Notes: generated by a model not told the origin, from the sequence alone. A DNA stretch of 64,000 bases from Falsiroseomonas oleicola (GCF_019029495.1 NZ_JAERQM010000001.1:186001-250000); one strand, 5' to 3'; positions 44,793 through 54,634 are shown, numbered from the stretch's first letter. Made by a program: numbers and translations.

Positions 44793-47411
44793 TCAGGCCG
44801 CAACCGGCACGGCAAGGCACTCCGCGAGGCTCGCGAGCAGGGCTTCGCGGTCATACTTGCCGACATAGTCGGTGAAGCCCGCTGCCCGGCCACGTGCCAC
44901 CGCCGCCGGATCGACCCGCCCGGTCAGCGCGATCATCGGCAGTTCCTGCCAGGTGCCGCCGCCGCGCACGTCGCGGGCGAAGGCATAGCCATCCATCTCC
45001 GGCATCTCGATATCGGACACGATGGCGTCGAAGGCCTCGCCCCGCTCCCGCAGGCGCAACGCCTGGACCGGACCTTCGACCGCGACCACCTCGTAGCCCT
45101 CCGCCGCCAGGGCCGGCACGACCAGTTCGCGGAAGAAGGCGCTGTCTTCCACCACCAGCAGGCGCCGGCTGACCGAAGCGGAGGCCGCAGGGCGGAACCA
45201 GTCGCCGCCGCCCTGGCCGAGCCACCAGGCCGTATCGATCACGTCCGTCACCTTGCCGGCGACCACGGCGGAGCCCAGGAAGCCGGGACGGCCCTGGCCC
45301 GCCTGTACGCTCAGCGCCTCATCGACCACGTCGAGGATGGCATCGACCATGATGCCAAGGCTGCGCTCGCCCTCGCTGAAGACCAGCACGGTCTGCCGCG
45401 TGCGGCCGCTTTCTGCCGGCGCGAAGCCGCCCATGGACAGCAGCGGCATGAGCTGCCCGCGATACTGCACCACCGGCGTGCCGCCCGAATTCTCGATCTG
45501 CTCGACCGGAATGTCGTCCAGCCGCGCGATGAGGCCGAGCGGCACCGCCTTCGGCGTCTCATCCCCGGCCCGGAACAGCAGCAGGGAGGTCTTCTCGTTC
45601 GATCGCACGGCGCTGGCCGCCTTCCCTTCCGCGGCACGCGCCCCGGCACCATCGGCGACGACGCCGGTCACCCGGGCGATCCCGTTCGGATCGAGGATCA
45701 TGATGACGCTGCCATCGCCGAGGATGGTGTTCCCGGAGAACATGCCGATGTGACGAAGGATCGGAGCCACCGGCTTCACCACGATTTCCTCGGTGTCGAA
45801 CAGCCGGTCGACGATGATGCCGAAGACATTGGCGCCGACCTGCGTGACCACCACGAATCCGGTGTCGCCATTCTCGCCGAGCTCCGGCGCCGCACCCTCA
45901 TCGAGGCCCAGCACACGGCCGAGGGAAACCAGAGGCAGCAGCCGGTCGCGCAGGCGCAGCACCGGCGCGTCCTTGATCCGCTCGACCCGGGAACCGGAAC
46001 CACCGCCGACACGCACCAGTTCGAGGACGCCAATCTGCGGGATGGCGAAGCGTTCCCCCGCGACCTCGACGATCAGGGCGGAGACGATGGCAAGCGTCAG
46101 CGGGATCTTGATGATGAAGCCGGTGCCGCGCCCTTCGACCGAGCTGACATCGATGGTGCCGCCGATCCGCTCCACATTGGTCTTGACCACATCCATGCCG
46201 ACACCGCGGCCCGAGACGGCGGTGACAGCGGCGGCGGTGGAGAAGCCCGCGCGGAAGATGAAGCGGTGGATCTCCGCCTCGCTCATCCCGGCGATCTCCG
46301 CCTCGCTGGCCAGGCCCTGGGACACGACCTTCTGGCGGATCCTGTCGGTGTTCAGCCCGCGACCATCATCGGAGATCTCGATGAGGATGTGGCCGCCCTC
46401 GTGATAGGCGTTCAGCATGATGCGGCCGGTTTCGGACTTGCCCGCGCGGCGCCTATCTTCCGGACCCTCCAGCCCATGGTCGCCGCTGTTGCGGACCATA
46501 TGCGTCAGGGGATCCTTGATCAGTTCCAGCACCTGCCGATCCAGCTCGGTGTCGGCGCCCCGCATCTCCAGGTCGATCTTCTTGCCAAGTTCGATCGAGA
46601 GGTCGCGCACCAGGCGCGGCATCTTCGCCCAGGCATTGCCGATCGGCTGCATCCGGGTCTTCATCACCCCGTCCTGCAGGTCGGAGGTGATGTGCGACAG
46701 GCGCTGGAGCGGCACGCTATAGGCGCCATCGCTGCGGGCGCGGGACAGCTGCATCAACTGGTTGCGGGTCAGCACCAACTCGCTGACCAGCATCATCAGA
46801 TCTTCAAGCACATCGACCGAGACGCGGATGCTCTGCGGGGGCGCGCGGCCGCCGGAATGCTCCTCGGGCGTCGCCTCTGCGGCTGGTGCGGCCTTGGGCG
46901 ACGGCGCGGGCTTCGGCGCTGCGATCTCGATCGGCGCTGCGGGCTGCTCGATCGCCGGAGTCGCGTCCTTCGCGGCCACGTCGAACTGCGCCTCGATCTC
47001 GGCCGCATCGGAGGAGGCCGGCAGAGTTCCACTGTCACCGCTGGCGGCAGCATCGAGTTCGGCGATCAACGGGGCGTCGTCGCCGGCGGGTTCGGTGCCG
47101 CCGGTCTCGAGCGCGCCGACGATCTCCTTGATCCGGTCGAGCGCGCGCAGCACCAGGCTGACGCCGGCGGGCGTGACCGTCAGCACACCATCACGGTACA
47201 GGCCGAGGATATTCTCCGCGGCATGTGCGACCCGTTCGAGTCGGGAGAGGCCCAGAAAGCCGCAGGTTCCCTTGATGGTGTGCACGAGTCGGAAGATTTC
47301 CGACAGCGTGGGTTTGTCACCGGGGGATCGCTCCAGCCGCAGCAATGCGACGTCAAGCGCGACCAGGCCTTCATGTGTCTCGGTCAGGAAATCGGCGAGC
47401 AAGTCGTCCAT
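44793..47411 (-). CDS. cheA: Hybrid chemotaxis histidine kinase CheA with C-terminal receiver
   Basis: An 872-residue kinase. Domains in order: Hpt with His44 (LVHTIKGTCGF); Ala/Pro-rich linker (about 110-195); P3 dimerisation (VDVLEDLMMLVSELVLTRNQLMQL); HATPase (HMVRNSGDHGLEGPEDR, DDGRGLN, GRGVGMDVVKTNVE); a CheW-like P5 domain (about 435-580); a second CheW-like module (about 610-745); and a C-terminal receiver (VVEDSAFFRELV, phospho-Asp in IVSDIEMPEMDGYAF, Lys near the end). E. coli CheA lacks the last two. The receiver may act as a phosphate sink or internal relay. It follows chpT by 91 bp. Confidence 0.94.
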   Translation of the reverse strand: MDDLLADFLTETHEGLVALDVALLRLERSPGDKPTLSEIFRLVHTIKGTCGFLGLSRLERVAHAAENILGLYRDGVLTVTPAGVSLVLRALDRIKEIVGALETGGTEPAGDDAPLIAELDAAASGDSGTLPASSDAAEIEAQFDVAAKDATPAIEQPAAPIEIAAPKPAPSPKAAPAAEATPEEHSGGRAPPQSIRVSVDVLEDLMMLVSELVLTRNQLMQLSRARSDGAYSVPLQRLSHITSDLQDGVMKTRMQPIGNAWAKMPRLVRDLSIELGKKIDLEMRGADTELDRQVLELIKDPLTHMVRNSGDHGLEGPEDRRRAGKSETGRIMLNAYHEGGHILIEISDDGRGLNTDRIRQKVVSQGLASEAEIAGMSEAEIHRFIFRAGFSTAAAVTAVSGRGVGMDVVKTNVERIGGTIDVSSVEGRGTGFIIKIPLTLAIVSALIVEVAGERFAIPQIGVLELVRVGGGSGSRVERIKDAPVLRLRDRLLPLVSLGRVLGLDEGAAPELGENGDTGFVVVTQVGANVFGIIVDRLFDTEEIVVKPVAPILRHIGMFSGNTILGDGSVIMILDPNGIARVTGVVADGAGARAAEGKAASAVRSNEKTSLLLFRAGDETPKAVPLGLIARLDDIPVEQIENSGGTPVVQYRGQLMPLLSMGGFAPAESGRTRQTVLVFSEGERSLGIMVDAILDVVDEALSVQAGQGRPGFLGSAVVAGKVTDVIDTAWWLGQGGGDWFRPAASASVSRRLLVVEDSAFFRELVVPALAAEGYEVVAVEGPVQALRLRERGEAFDAIVSDIEMPEMDGYAFARDVRGGGTWQELPMIALTGRVDPAAVARGRAAGFTDYVGKYDREALLASLAECLAVPVAA

Positions 47412-47502
47412 TCGGGGCTCCGGCGCCTAATCGTCTCCGGAGCTTGCCCGAACAGGCCGAATTTTCGGTAAACGCGCCGTGATTTGGCGCGCTTCCACAT
47501 TT

Positions 47503-48114
47503 TCAGTTGCGCGTCTCCAGGGTCAGCATCAGCGGCGCGGCACCCGCGGCCCCCATCAGCATTTCGAGCTGGACCCCGGCCGCCGCGGCGACGCCCAGCA
47601 GCAGGGGCACCGAGACACTGCGCGGATTGACCGGCACGGCATCGCCCGCCAGCCCGGCCGCGAGGCCCGTGGGCCAGGCGGCACCCGGGCCATCGGGCCA
47701 GATCGAGAGCCCCCCCACCGGATCACCCCCCATCCGAGCCACGCCGCCACGCGGCAGGGCATCCACCGCCATCCAGGCCGCAAGCAGCATCGCCTGCACG
47801 AGATGGGCCGGAAAGACCGCCGTGGCCTCCAGATCCGCCAGGTCGATGGTTGCGCGCCGGCCGAGCGTCAGCCCCTCCACCATCTGCGCGATCTCCTCCA
47901 CCCTGCAGTCGCCGCAACCGGCACCTATGGCGGCGCGGTAGAAGCGGATGCGGCGGTCCATGATCCGGGCCGCGTCACGCGCGACCTCCATCGCGTCGTC
48001 ACCCGGCCCCTCCAGCAGGTCGAGCGCACCTGCCAGCGCACCGGCAGCCCCCCCCAGGTCATGGCAGAGTCTCGTGCAGACGGCCTGGGCCAGTGCGATG
48101 TTGTCAGGCAGCAT
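47503..48114 (-). CDS. chpT: Histidine phosphotransferase ChpT
   Basis: A 203-residue protein. The N-terminal helical hairpin carries the phosphorylatable His18 in LAQAVCTRLCHDLGGAAGAL, the ChpT signature (CSRLCHDL in relatives), followed by a degenerate Bergerat-like domain (LVQAMLLAAWMAVDALPRGG). ChpT passes phosphate from the hybrid kinase CckA to CtrA and CpdR. Here it is the first gene of the che operon and close to ctrA. cckA is not in the window. It also could act with the REC-fused CheA, which is speculation. Confidence 0.85.
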   Translation of the reverse strand: MLPDNIALAQAVCTRLCHDLGGAAGALAGALDLLEGPGDDAMEVARDAARIMDRRIRFYRAAIGAGCGDCRVEEIAQMVEGLTLGRRATIDLADLEATAVFPAHLVQAMLLAAWMAVDALPRGGVARMGGDPVGGLSIWPDGPGAAWPTGLAAGLAGDAVPVNPRSVSVPLLLGVAAAAGVQLEMLMGAAGAAPLMLTLETRN

Positions 48115-48454
48115 TCATTCCTCCGCGGAGCAGGAGCCGGCCACGACGGTCGGCCCAGGAACCAGGCTTTCGGCATACCGGCGGCAGGTTGCCAGATCAC
48201 CAAGACGATGTGGCAACTCCCTGTCCAGGTCCCGCGCCGGGCTAGGCGAGGGACCACGAGCATGGGTAGCATCGGCCCGTGTGGTCAGAACTTTCACCCG
48301 GCATGCGCGTGCGTCATCCCCAATGCCCGGAATGGGGCATTGGACAGATCCAATCTGTTGTCGGACAACGCGTAACCGTCAACTTCGAGAATGCGGGAAA
48401 GGTCATGATCCGCAGTGACCTGATCGCCCTCATCCCCCTGGAACCGAACGAGTC
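48115..48454. other. 340-bp intergenic region between divergent chpT and TauE-like genes
   Basis: The only gap above 300 bp in the window. I see no convincing gene in it. It must hold the promoter of the chpT-che operon and of the permease. The central part carries three adjacent dyads (listed separately at 48320-48369). Confidence 0.6.
48320..48369. promoter_or_regulatory. Three adjacent perfect dyads upstream of chpT and tauE-like genes
   Basis: In order: CCAATGCCC-GGAATG-GGGCATTGG (48320-48343, 9-bp arms); ACAGAT-CCA-ATCTGT (48344-48358, 6-bp arms); and GTTGTC-G-GACAAC (48357-48369, 6-bp arms), abutting or overlapping one another. Such a compact run suggests a multi-site operator or a structured leader; the factor is unknown. 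Confidence 0.5.
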
Positions 48455-49210
48455 TTGACCGATATACATCTGGAAATACTGGGTTTATTTCGGTCCTGGC
48501 AGATCTACGCCGCCATCGGCATCACCGCCGTCGCCGGGCTGATGCGGGGTTATTCCGGGTTCGGTACAGCCGTGCTGCTGGCGCCCGCCTATTCGGTTCT
48601 CTGGGGTCCGCGAATCGGCATTCCCGTGATGCTGCTGATGGAGCTGGTCGTCTCGCTGCAACTGGTGCCGCGGGCGATCAAGGAGGCCAACCACCGCGTC
48701 ATCCTGCCGATCGGCGCCGCGGCCTGCCTGGCGACACCGCTCGGAGCCTTCATCCTGCTGACCGCCGACCAGGACCTGCTGCGGCGCTTCATCGGCGGGC
48801 TGGTGCTGGTGTTCGGGCTGCTGATGATGTCGGGCTGGCGCTACCATGGCTCCCGCCCCCTGCCCCTGAACCTGCTGATCGGCAGCCTGGCCGGGCTGTT
48901 GAAGGGGGCGACGGGGATGAGCGGCCCGCCCGTCATCCTCTACCTGCTGGCGGGGCCGGAGGCCGCGCGCCAGCACCGCGCCAATCTCATCCTGTTCTTC
49001 GGCACCATCGCCATCATCTCCGTCATCCCGCCGGCGATCGGCGGATTGATGGGCTGGGCCGTCCTGGCCAAGGCATTGCTGTTGCTGCCCGTGATGATGC
49101 TCTGCGTGCCGGCCGGCGCAAGGCTGTTCCGCGTGTTGCCGGAACGCTGGTACAAGCGGATCGCGCTGGTTTTCCTGGTCTCGACCGGCGTCATCGCATT
49201 GCTGGCCTGA
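48455..49210 (+). CDS. Sulfite exporter TauE/SafE family permease
   Basis: A 251-residue membrane protein with about eight hydrophobic helices. The duplicated family motif is seen as [23 protein letters not shown] in the first half and [25 protein letters not shown] in the second. TauE/SafE proteins export small sulfonates or organic anions; the substrate is not evident. The start is a TTG at 48455, chosen because it precedes the first helix with the usual short tail; the ribosome site is weak. Confidence 0.83.
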   Translation: MTDIHLEILGLFRSWQIYAAIGITAVAGLMRGYSGFGTAVLLAPAYSVLWGPRIGIPVMLLMELVVSLQLVPRAIKEANHRVILPIGAAACLATPLGAFILLTADQDLLRRFIGGLVLVFGLLMMSGWRYHGSRPLPLNLLIGSLAGLLKGATGMSGPPVILYLLAGPEAARQHRANLILFFGTIAIISVIPPAIGGLMGWAVLAKALLLLPVMMLCVPAGARLFRVLPERWYKRIALVFLVSTGVIALLA

Positions 49211-49292
49211 CGGGGCGGGGCTTGCGCGCGGAGGGGGGGGCGGACCAAATGCTGTCCGACACCAGCCTGCGCCTCTGCCCGAAGGACTCCAG

Positions 49293-50285
49293 ATGATCGA
49301 CCCGTTCGGCCGAAGGGTGAGCTACCTGCGCGTCTCGGTCACCGACCGCTGCGACCTTCGCTGTGTCTATTGCATGGCGGAGGACATGACCTTCCTGCCC
49401 AAGGCGGAGGTCCTGACGTTGGAGGAGCTGGATCGCCTCTGCGGCGCCTTCATCGGCCTCGGCGTGGACCGCATCCGCCTGACGGGCGGCGAGCCGCTGG
49501 TGCGGAAGAACGTGATGAGCCTGTTCCGCAGCCTCGGCGCACGGCTTGGCGAGGGTGGGCTTCGGGAGCTGACCACAACCACCAATGGCACCCAGCTCGT
49601 CCGCATGGCGGGCGACCTTCACGCCGCCGGGGTGCGGCGCATCAATGTCAGCATGGACACGCTGGACCCGGCCACATTTGCCGCCATCACCCGCTGGGGC
49701 AAGCTGGAGCCCACGCTGGATGGCATTTTTGCAGCCAAGGCCGCGGGCCTGGCGGTGAAGATCAATGCCGTGGCGATGAAGGGCGTGAACGAGGATGAAT
49801 TCGACCGCATGATCGGGTGGTGCGGCGAACACGGCTTCGATCTTTGCCTGATCGAGACCATGCCGCTGGGTGAGATTTCGGCCGACCGCAACGACCAGTA
49901 CCTTCCGCTGTCCAGCGTGCGGACCAGGCTGCAACGGAACTGGACGCTGGACGAGACCGACTACAGCACGGGTGGCCCCGCGCGCTACTTCACCGTGCGG
50001 GAGACTGGGCAGCGTATCGGCTTCATCACCCCGCTGACGCATAATTTCTGCGAATCCTGCAACCGGGTGCGGCTGACCTGCACCGGCACCCTGTATATGT
50101 GTCTGGGGCAGGACGATTCGGCGGATCTGCGCCGCCACCTCCGCGATCCGGACCTCGACGAAGCGGGGCTTCAGCAGGCGATCCTGGACGCGATCGCACG
50201 CAAGCCGAAAGGACATGATTTCGTGATCGACCGCACCCGCCGCCAACCCGCCGTGGCCAGGCATATGAGCGTGACGGGCGGCTGA
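49293..50285 (+). CDS. moaA: GTP 3',8-cyclase MoaA (molybdenum cofactor biosynthesis)
   Basis: A 330-residue radical SAM enzyme, the first step in molybdopterin synthesis. The N-terminal cluster is Cys20/Cys24/Cys27 ([13 protein letters not shown]) and the C-terminal cluster lies in [34 protein letters not shown] and NVSMDTLDP are family motifs, and the C-terminus ends in the conserved GG. It supports molybdoenzymes such as the large subunit at 32801. moaC/moaE are not nearby. The ATG at 49293 follows GAAGGACTCCAG. Confidence 0.95.
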   Translation: MIDPFGRRVSYLRVSVTDRCDLRCVYCMAEDMTFLPKAEVLTLEELDRLCGAFIGLGVDRIRLTGGEPLVRKNVMSLFRSLGARLGEGGLRELTTTTNGTQLVRMAGDLHAAGVRRINVSMDTLDPATFAAITRWGKLEPTLDGIFAAKAAGLAVKINAVAMKGVNEDEFDRMIGWCGEHGFDLCLIETMPLGEISADRNDQYLPLSSVRTRLQRNWTLDETDYSTGGPARYFTVRETGQRIGFITPLTHNFCESCNRVRLTCTGTLYMCLGQDDSADLRRHLRDPDLDEAGLQQAILDAIARKPKGHDFVIDRTRRQPAVARHMSVTGG

Positions 50286-50683
50286 TGTTGCAGGATGCTG
50301 CCGCTGCCCTGACCATACCGGGGCTGCCGGACTGGTCCGGCTTTGTCGTGCTGGTGCTGCTGGCACTGGTCGGTCTGGCCTATCTGCTGATGCCCTTCAG
50401 TGTCTTCGGCGTGAAGGGCCGGCTGGAGGCGATTGAGACCCAGCTCGATGAGATCCAGGCAGAGCTGCGTAGCCTGGCACCGCGCCTGCCTGAGGCCACA
50501 CGGCGCCGCACGCCCGTAGAGGATGACTGGGCCGAACCGCCCCAGATCTCCCGTGCCGAGGCTGCCGGGCCACGCATCCGGCCGCCCATCGCTGCGCCAG
50601 TCCCCCCACCGGCAACCTGGCCGGAGGGAAGTGCTCCCAGGCGCGCCGAGCCCCGGCTCGACTGGCCGCGCCCTCCTCGCTGA
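50285..50683 (+). CDS. Small single-pass membrane protein, function unknown
   Basis: A 132-residue protein I cannot assign. Residues about 20-42 (FVVLVLLALVGLAYLLMPFSVF) form one transmembrane helix. A short amphipathic coiled segment (GRLEAIETQLDEIQAELRSLAP) follows, then a Pro/Arg-rich disordered tail. Its ATG overlaps the moaA stop (TGATG), so it is co-translated with moaA. The layout resembles small scaffold or coiled-coil membrane proteins in alphaproteobacteria. Confidence 0.65.
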   Translation: MLQDAAAALTIPGLPDWSGFVVLVLLALVGLAYLLMPFSVFGVKGRLEAIETQLDEIQAELRSLAPRLPEATRRRTPVEDDWAEPPQISRAEAAGPRIRPPIAAPVPPPATWPEGSAPRRAEPRLDWPRPPR

Positions 50684-50751
50684 GGCGACCCTTGCCGGGA
50701 GGAGGCGAGCGGGGCTTGATGGTGGGGCGTCGAAGCAGGAGCTTTTCCAGA

Positions 50752-51597
50752 ATGCGCGTTGCTGTCGTGCAGATGAATCCCGGGCACGACAAATCGGCCA
50801 ATATCGCCCAGGCGGAACGGCTGATCGATGCGGCGGTCGCGGCCGAGCGGCCCGGCCTTGTGGCGCTCCCGGAAATCTGGACCTGCCTCGGCGGCGACCG
50901 GGCGACACGCCATGCCGCCGCGGAGGCCCTTCCCGAGACCGGCAGCCCGGATCCGGGCGGCGAGGCCTATGAATTCCTGCGCGGCATGGCGCGGCGGCAC
51001 GGCATCCACCTGCATGGTGGCAGCATCGGCGAACGTGGCCCCGAAAAGCTCTACAATACCACCCTGGCCTTCGGGCCGGAGGGCCGGGAACTGGCGCGCT
51101 ACCGGAAGATCCACCTGTTCGACATCGTCACCCCGGATGGCGCCGGCTACCGCGAAAGCGCGACCTATGGCGGCGGGCAGGCGGTGGTGACCTACCAGGC
51201 CGGCCCCATCCGCGTGGGTTGCGCCATCTGCTATGACATCCGCTTCCCGGAACTGTTCCTGGCCCTGCGCCGGGCCGGCGCGGAACTGATCCTGCTGCCC
51301 GCAGCCTTCACCGTGCCGACTGGCCGTGATCACTGGGAGACGCTGATCCGTGCCCGCGCGATCGAGACGCAATGCTGGTTCGCCGCGCCGGCGACCTGGG
51401 GAGAGCATCAGGAACGCGGCGGGCCGCGCCAGACCTATGGCCACAGCCTGATCGTCGATCCCTGGGGCCGCGTGGTCGCGCAGTTGCCGGAGGGGGTCGG
51501 CTTCGCCGCGGCGGATATCGACCAGGCCGTCACCGCCCGCCTACGCCGCGACATGCCCGTGCTCGAACATCGCGATGCGGCCCAGGTGTCCTATTGA
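50752..51597 (+). CDS. Carbon-nitrogen hydrolase (nitrilase/omega-amidase family)
   Basis: A 281-residue nitrilase-superfamily amidase with the Glu-Lys-Cys triad: Glu41 (VALPEIW), Lys119 (RYRKIHLFD) and Cys160 ([12 protein letters not shown]). The [14 protein letters not shown] and [12 protein letters not shown] segments place it with Nit1/Nit2 deaminated-glutathione or omega-amidases. The ATG at 50752 follows GCAGGAGC. It is separated by 34 bp from the downstream NAD kinase. Confidence 0.88.
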   Translation: MRVAVVQMNPGHDKSANIAQAERLIDAAVAAERPGLVALPEIWTCLGGDRATRHAAAEALPETGSPDPGGEAYEFLRGMARRHGIHLHGGSIGERGPEKLYNTTLAFGPEGRELARYRKIHLFDIVTPDGAGYRESATYGGGQAVVTYQAGPIRVGCAICYDIRFPELFLALRRAGAELILLPAAFTVPTGRDHWETLIRARAIETQCWFAAPATWGEHQERGGPRQTYGHSLIVDPWGRVVAQLPEGVGFAAADIDQAVTARLRRDMPVLEHRDAAQVSY

Positions 51598-51631
51598 ACC
51601 GCCGCACCGGGCGGCTTGCCGGACGGTCGGG

Positions 51632-52432
51632 GTGAGCGGCCTCGCCCCCCTGCCCGATGGGTTGGCCCTGGCCGGCCGGATCGCCTTCCTCGCAGCGCCG
51701 ACCGACCAGGCCAATGAGGCGCTGGGGCGCCTGGCCGCCGCCTACGGCAATGCCGCCCTGGACGATGCCAGCGTGGTGGTGGCGCTGGGTGGCGACGGCA
51801 TGATGCTGGAGACACAGCATCTGCTGCTGGGCCGCAACCTGCCGATCTACGGCATGAATTGCGGCAGCGTCGGCTTCCTGATGAATGATTTCCGGGAAGA
51901 TGGCCTTCCCGACCGGCTCGCCCAGGCCCAGGCCGCAACCCTGCACCCGCTGCGCATGCGGGCCTTTGTCGGCACCGGCGATCCGGTCGAGGCGCTGGCG
52001 ATCAATGAGGTGTCCCTGCTGCGGGAGACGCGGCAGGCCGCCAAGATCCGCATCCTGGTGGATGGCAAGAAGCGACTGGAGGAGTTGATCTGCGACGGCG
52101 TGCTGGTCGCCACCCCGGCCGGCAGCACCGCCTACAACCTCTCGGCGCATGGCCCGATCGTACCCTTGGGGGCCAACCTGCTGCCCCTGACCCCGATTTC
52201 CGCCTTCCGCCCCCGCCGTTGGCGCGGCGCGCTGCTCCCGGCCGAGGCGCGGGTGGTGTTCGAGGTGCTGGAGCCGGAGAAGCGCCCGGTGGCCGCCGTG
52301 GCCGACTATACCGAGGTGCGCGACGTCCGCCGGGTGGAGGTGTGGGAGGATCGGCAGGTGTCGCTGACCATGCTGTTTGATCCCGACCATGGCCTGTCCG
52401 AACGCATTATCGCGGAACAGTTCACCGTCTGA
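51632..52432 (+). CDS. nadK: NAD kinase
   Basis: A 266-residue NAD kinase that makes NADP from NAD and ATP (or polyphosphate). The [11 protein letters not shown] motif (about residues 51-62) is followed by [15 protein letters not shown], the [10 protein letters not shown] motif and [26 protein letters not shown]. The start is a GTG at 51632; the frame extends upstream into the hydrolase gene without a better site. Confidence 0.93.
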   Translation: MSGLAPLPDGLALAGRIAFLAAPTDQANEALGRLAAAYGNAALDDASVVVALGGDGMMLETQHLLLGRNLPIYGMNCGSVGFLMNDFREDGLPDRLAQAQAATLHPLRMRAFVGTGDPVEALAINEVSLLRETRQAAKIRILVDGKKRLEELICDGVLVATPAGSTAYNLSAHGPIVPLGANLLPLTPISAFRPRRWRGALLPAEARVVFEVLEPEKRPVAAVADYTEVRDVRRVEVWEDRQVSLTMLFDPDHGLSERIIAEQFTV

Positions 52433-52576
52433 CCCGCGGCCTGTGCCGGGCTGCCACGCCCGCCCCGAAGGTTGACGCCAGCCGCCGCTTCTGCGATCCG
52501 CCCGGCCACCTGGCATATTGCGCCGGGCCGATATGGAACCCTGGCGGAACATCGCCGCCAGGCAGTCAGGCCGGAC

Positions 52577-53296
52577 ATGGAAACCTTGACGACCGTGCCC
52601 CTTCCCGCCGACCCATCAACCCCCGCGGAAACCGGCGGCCCCCTGGTTCTGGCGTTGCCGAAAGGCCGGATCCTGTCCGAACTCGCCCCGCTGCTGGCCC
52701 GTGCCGGAATCACCCCGGCCGCGGATTTCGCCGATGAGGGCAGCCGCCGCCTGCGATTCGAGACCAACCATACCCATCTCGATGTCGTTCGCGTGCGTTC
52801 CTTCGACGTCGCGACCTTCGTCGCCCATGGCGCCGCCCATATCGGCGTCTGCGGCGCCGATGTGCTGATGGAATTCGACTACGACCAGATCTATGCGCCC
52901 CTCGACCTCGGCATCGGTCGCTGCCGCGTCTCGGTCGCTGAGCCGGTGGCGCTGGCGGCGCGGGAGGATATCGCTGCCTGGTCGCGGGTGACCGTGGCGA
53001 CGAAATATCCGACCATCGCCCATCGCCACTTCGCCGCCCGCGGCATCCAGGCGGAAGTGGTCCATCTGAACGGGGCGATGGAATTGGCGCCGTCGCTCGG
53101 TCTCGCACGGCTGATCGTGGACCTGGTGCAGACCGGATCGACGCTGAAGGCCAATGGGCTGGTCGAGACCGATGTGATCGCACACATATCCTCTCGCCTC
53201 ATCGTCAACCGCACCGCGCTGAAAACCCGGCCGGAGGCCATCGGGGCCTGGATCGCGCGGTTCCGGGCCGCGATGGCGGAGGCGCATTCGCGATGA
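52577..53296 (+). CDS. hisG: ATP phosphoribosyltransferase, short form
   Basis: A 239-residue HisG without the C-terminal regulatory domain: LVLALPKGRILSELAPLLARAG, HIGVCGADVLME, VATKYPTIAHRHFA, and AMELAPSLGLARLIVDLVQTGSTLKANGL. Short HisG needs HisZ as regulatory partner, not encoded here. It catalyses the first step of histidine biosynthesis. The extra N-terminal 21 residues before GPLVLALPKG may be trimmed, but the ATG at 52577 is the only start. It overlaps hisD by 4 bp. Confidence 0.94.
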   Translation: METLTTVPLPADPSTPAETGGPLVLALPKGRILSELAPLLARAGITPAADFADEGSRRLRFETNHTHLDVVRVRSFDVATFVAHGAAHIGVCGADVLMEFDYDQIYAPLDLGIGRCRVSVAEPVALAAREDIAAWSRVTVATKYPTIAHRHFAARGIQAEVVHLNGAMELAPSLGLARLIVDLVQTGSTLKANGLVETDVIAHISSRLIVNRTALKTRPEAIGAWIARFRAAMAEAHSR

Positions 53297-54600
53297 AATG
53301 GCTGAATACGCAGGATGCGGGCTTCGAGGCCGACTTCCAGGCATTGCTGGATGATGCCCGGGAAACGACCAGCCGTGTCGATGCCATCGTCTCCGGGATC
53401 ATCGAGGACGTCAGGCGCCGCGGCGATGCGGCACTGGTCGAACTGACCGCACGACTCGACCGCTGGGACGCATCCGATGCGGGCGCATTGCGCATCACCT
53501 CGGCTGAGATCGATGCGGCAACCGCCTCGGTCCCCGCCGAGCAGGCCGAAGCCCTGGCCGTCGCCGCGCGCCGGATCGAGGCCTTCCACCGCGCGCAGCT
53601 GCCACGCGACCTGGAGATGACGGATACGGAGGGCATCTGCACCGGGCTGCGCTGGAATGCCGTCGACGCGGTGGGACTCTATGTGCCCGGGGGTAAGGCC
53701 GCCTACCCCTCCTCCGTGCTGATGAACGCGCTGCCCGCCCGGGTCGCCGGCGTGGCGCGCATCGCCATGTGCGTGCCGACGCCGGATGGGGCCTTGAACC
53801 CGCTGGTCCTGGCCGCCGCCCGCCTGGCGGGGGTGACGGAGATCTGGCGCCTCGGTGGCGCCCAGGCCATCGCGGCGCTGGCCTGGGGCACCCGGCAGGT
53901 GCAGCCGGTGGACCGCATCGTCGGCCCCGGCAATGCCTATGTCGCGGAGGCGAAGCGCCAGGCCTTCGGCCGCGTCGGCATCGACAGCATCGCGGGGCCT
54001 TCCGAGGTGGTGGTGCTGGCCGATGGCGCGAATGACCCGCGCCATGTCGCACTCGACCTGCTGGCCCAGGCCGAGCATGACGAGGCGGCGCAATCCATCC
54101 TCATCACCGACGATGCCGGCTTCGGTCGTCGGGTGGCCGAGGCGGTTCAGCTTGAACTGTCCAGCCTGCCGCGCGCCGCCATCGCCGGAGCGTCCTGGGA
54201 CCAGCATGGCGCGATCATCACCGTCGCGGACTGGTCGCAGGCCGTGGAACTGACCAACCGGCTGGCGCCGGAGCACCTGCAGATCATGGTCGACTCGCCC
54301 CGGCAGTTGCTGGCGCAGATCCGCCATGCCGGCGCGGCCTTCCTCGGGCGCTTCTGCCCGGAGGCGCTGGGGGACTATGTGGCTGGCCCCAACCATGTGC
54401 TGCCGACCGGGCGCACGGCGCGCTTCGCTTCCGGCCTCTCGGTGTTCGACTTCCTGAAGCGGACCACCTGGGTGGAGGCGGATGCCGGCGCCATGGCCGC
54501 CATCGGTGGCGCGGCGGTCACCCTCGCGAGGGCCGAAGGACTTGATGCCCATGCGATGAGCGTCGCCGCCCGAATGGGAGGTTCTGACAAGCGTCCTTGA
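53293..54600 (+). CDS. hisD: Histidinol dehydrogenase
   Basis: A 435-residue zinc enzyme performing the last two oxidations to histidine. Motifs: GLYVPGGKAAYPSSVLMNALPA, GGAQAIAALAWGT, DRIVGPGNAYVAEAKRQ, DSIAGPSEVVVLAD, LAQAEHDEAAQSIL (zinc-region His) and NHVLPTGRTARFASGLSVFDF. The length is normal. ATGA overlap with hisG. The rest of the his pathway is elsewhere. Confidence 0.96.
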   Translation: MKWLNTQDAGFEADFQALLDDARETTSRVDAIVSGIIEDVRRRGDAALVELTARLDRWDASDAGALRITSAEIDAATASVPAEQAEALAVAARRIEAFHRAQLPRDLEMTDTEGICTGLRWNAVDAVGLYVPGGKAAYPSSVLMNALPARVAGVARIAMCVPTPDGALNPLVLAAARLAGVTEIWRLGGAQAIAALAWGTRQVQPVDRIVGPGNAYVAEAKRQAFGRVGIDSIAGPSEVVVLADGANDPRHVALDLLAQAEHDEAAQSILITDDAGFGRRVAEAVQLELSSLPRAAIAGASWDQHGAIITVADWSQAVELTNRLAPEHLQIMVDSPRQLLAQIRHAGAAFLGRFCPEALGDYVAGPNHVLPTGRTARFASGLSVFDFLKRTTWVEADAGAMAAIGGAAVTLARAEGLDAHAMSVAARMGGSDKRP

Positions 54601-54634
54601 CCGCAGGCGCCTTGACGCCCATCTTCCGCGCCGC

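Noticed and set aside
45750-47471. Long plus-strand open frame opposite cheA
   Set aside because: His/Asp/Arg-rich shadow sequence; cheA on the other strand is unequivocal.
48115-48297. A 60-codon minus-strand open frame after the chpT start
   Set aside because: No ribosome site, arginine/serine/proline-rich shadow composition, and it lies in a region better explained as promoter DNA.
49211-49292. Molybdenum cofactor riboswitch upstream of moaA
   Set aside because: The leader is only 82 bp and GC-rich with no recognisable Moco aptamer arrangement.
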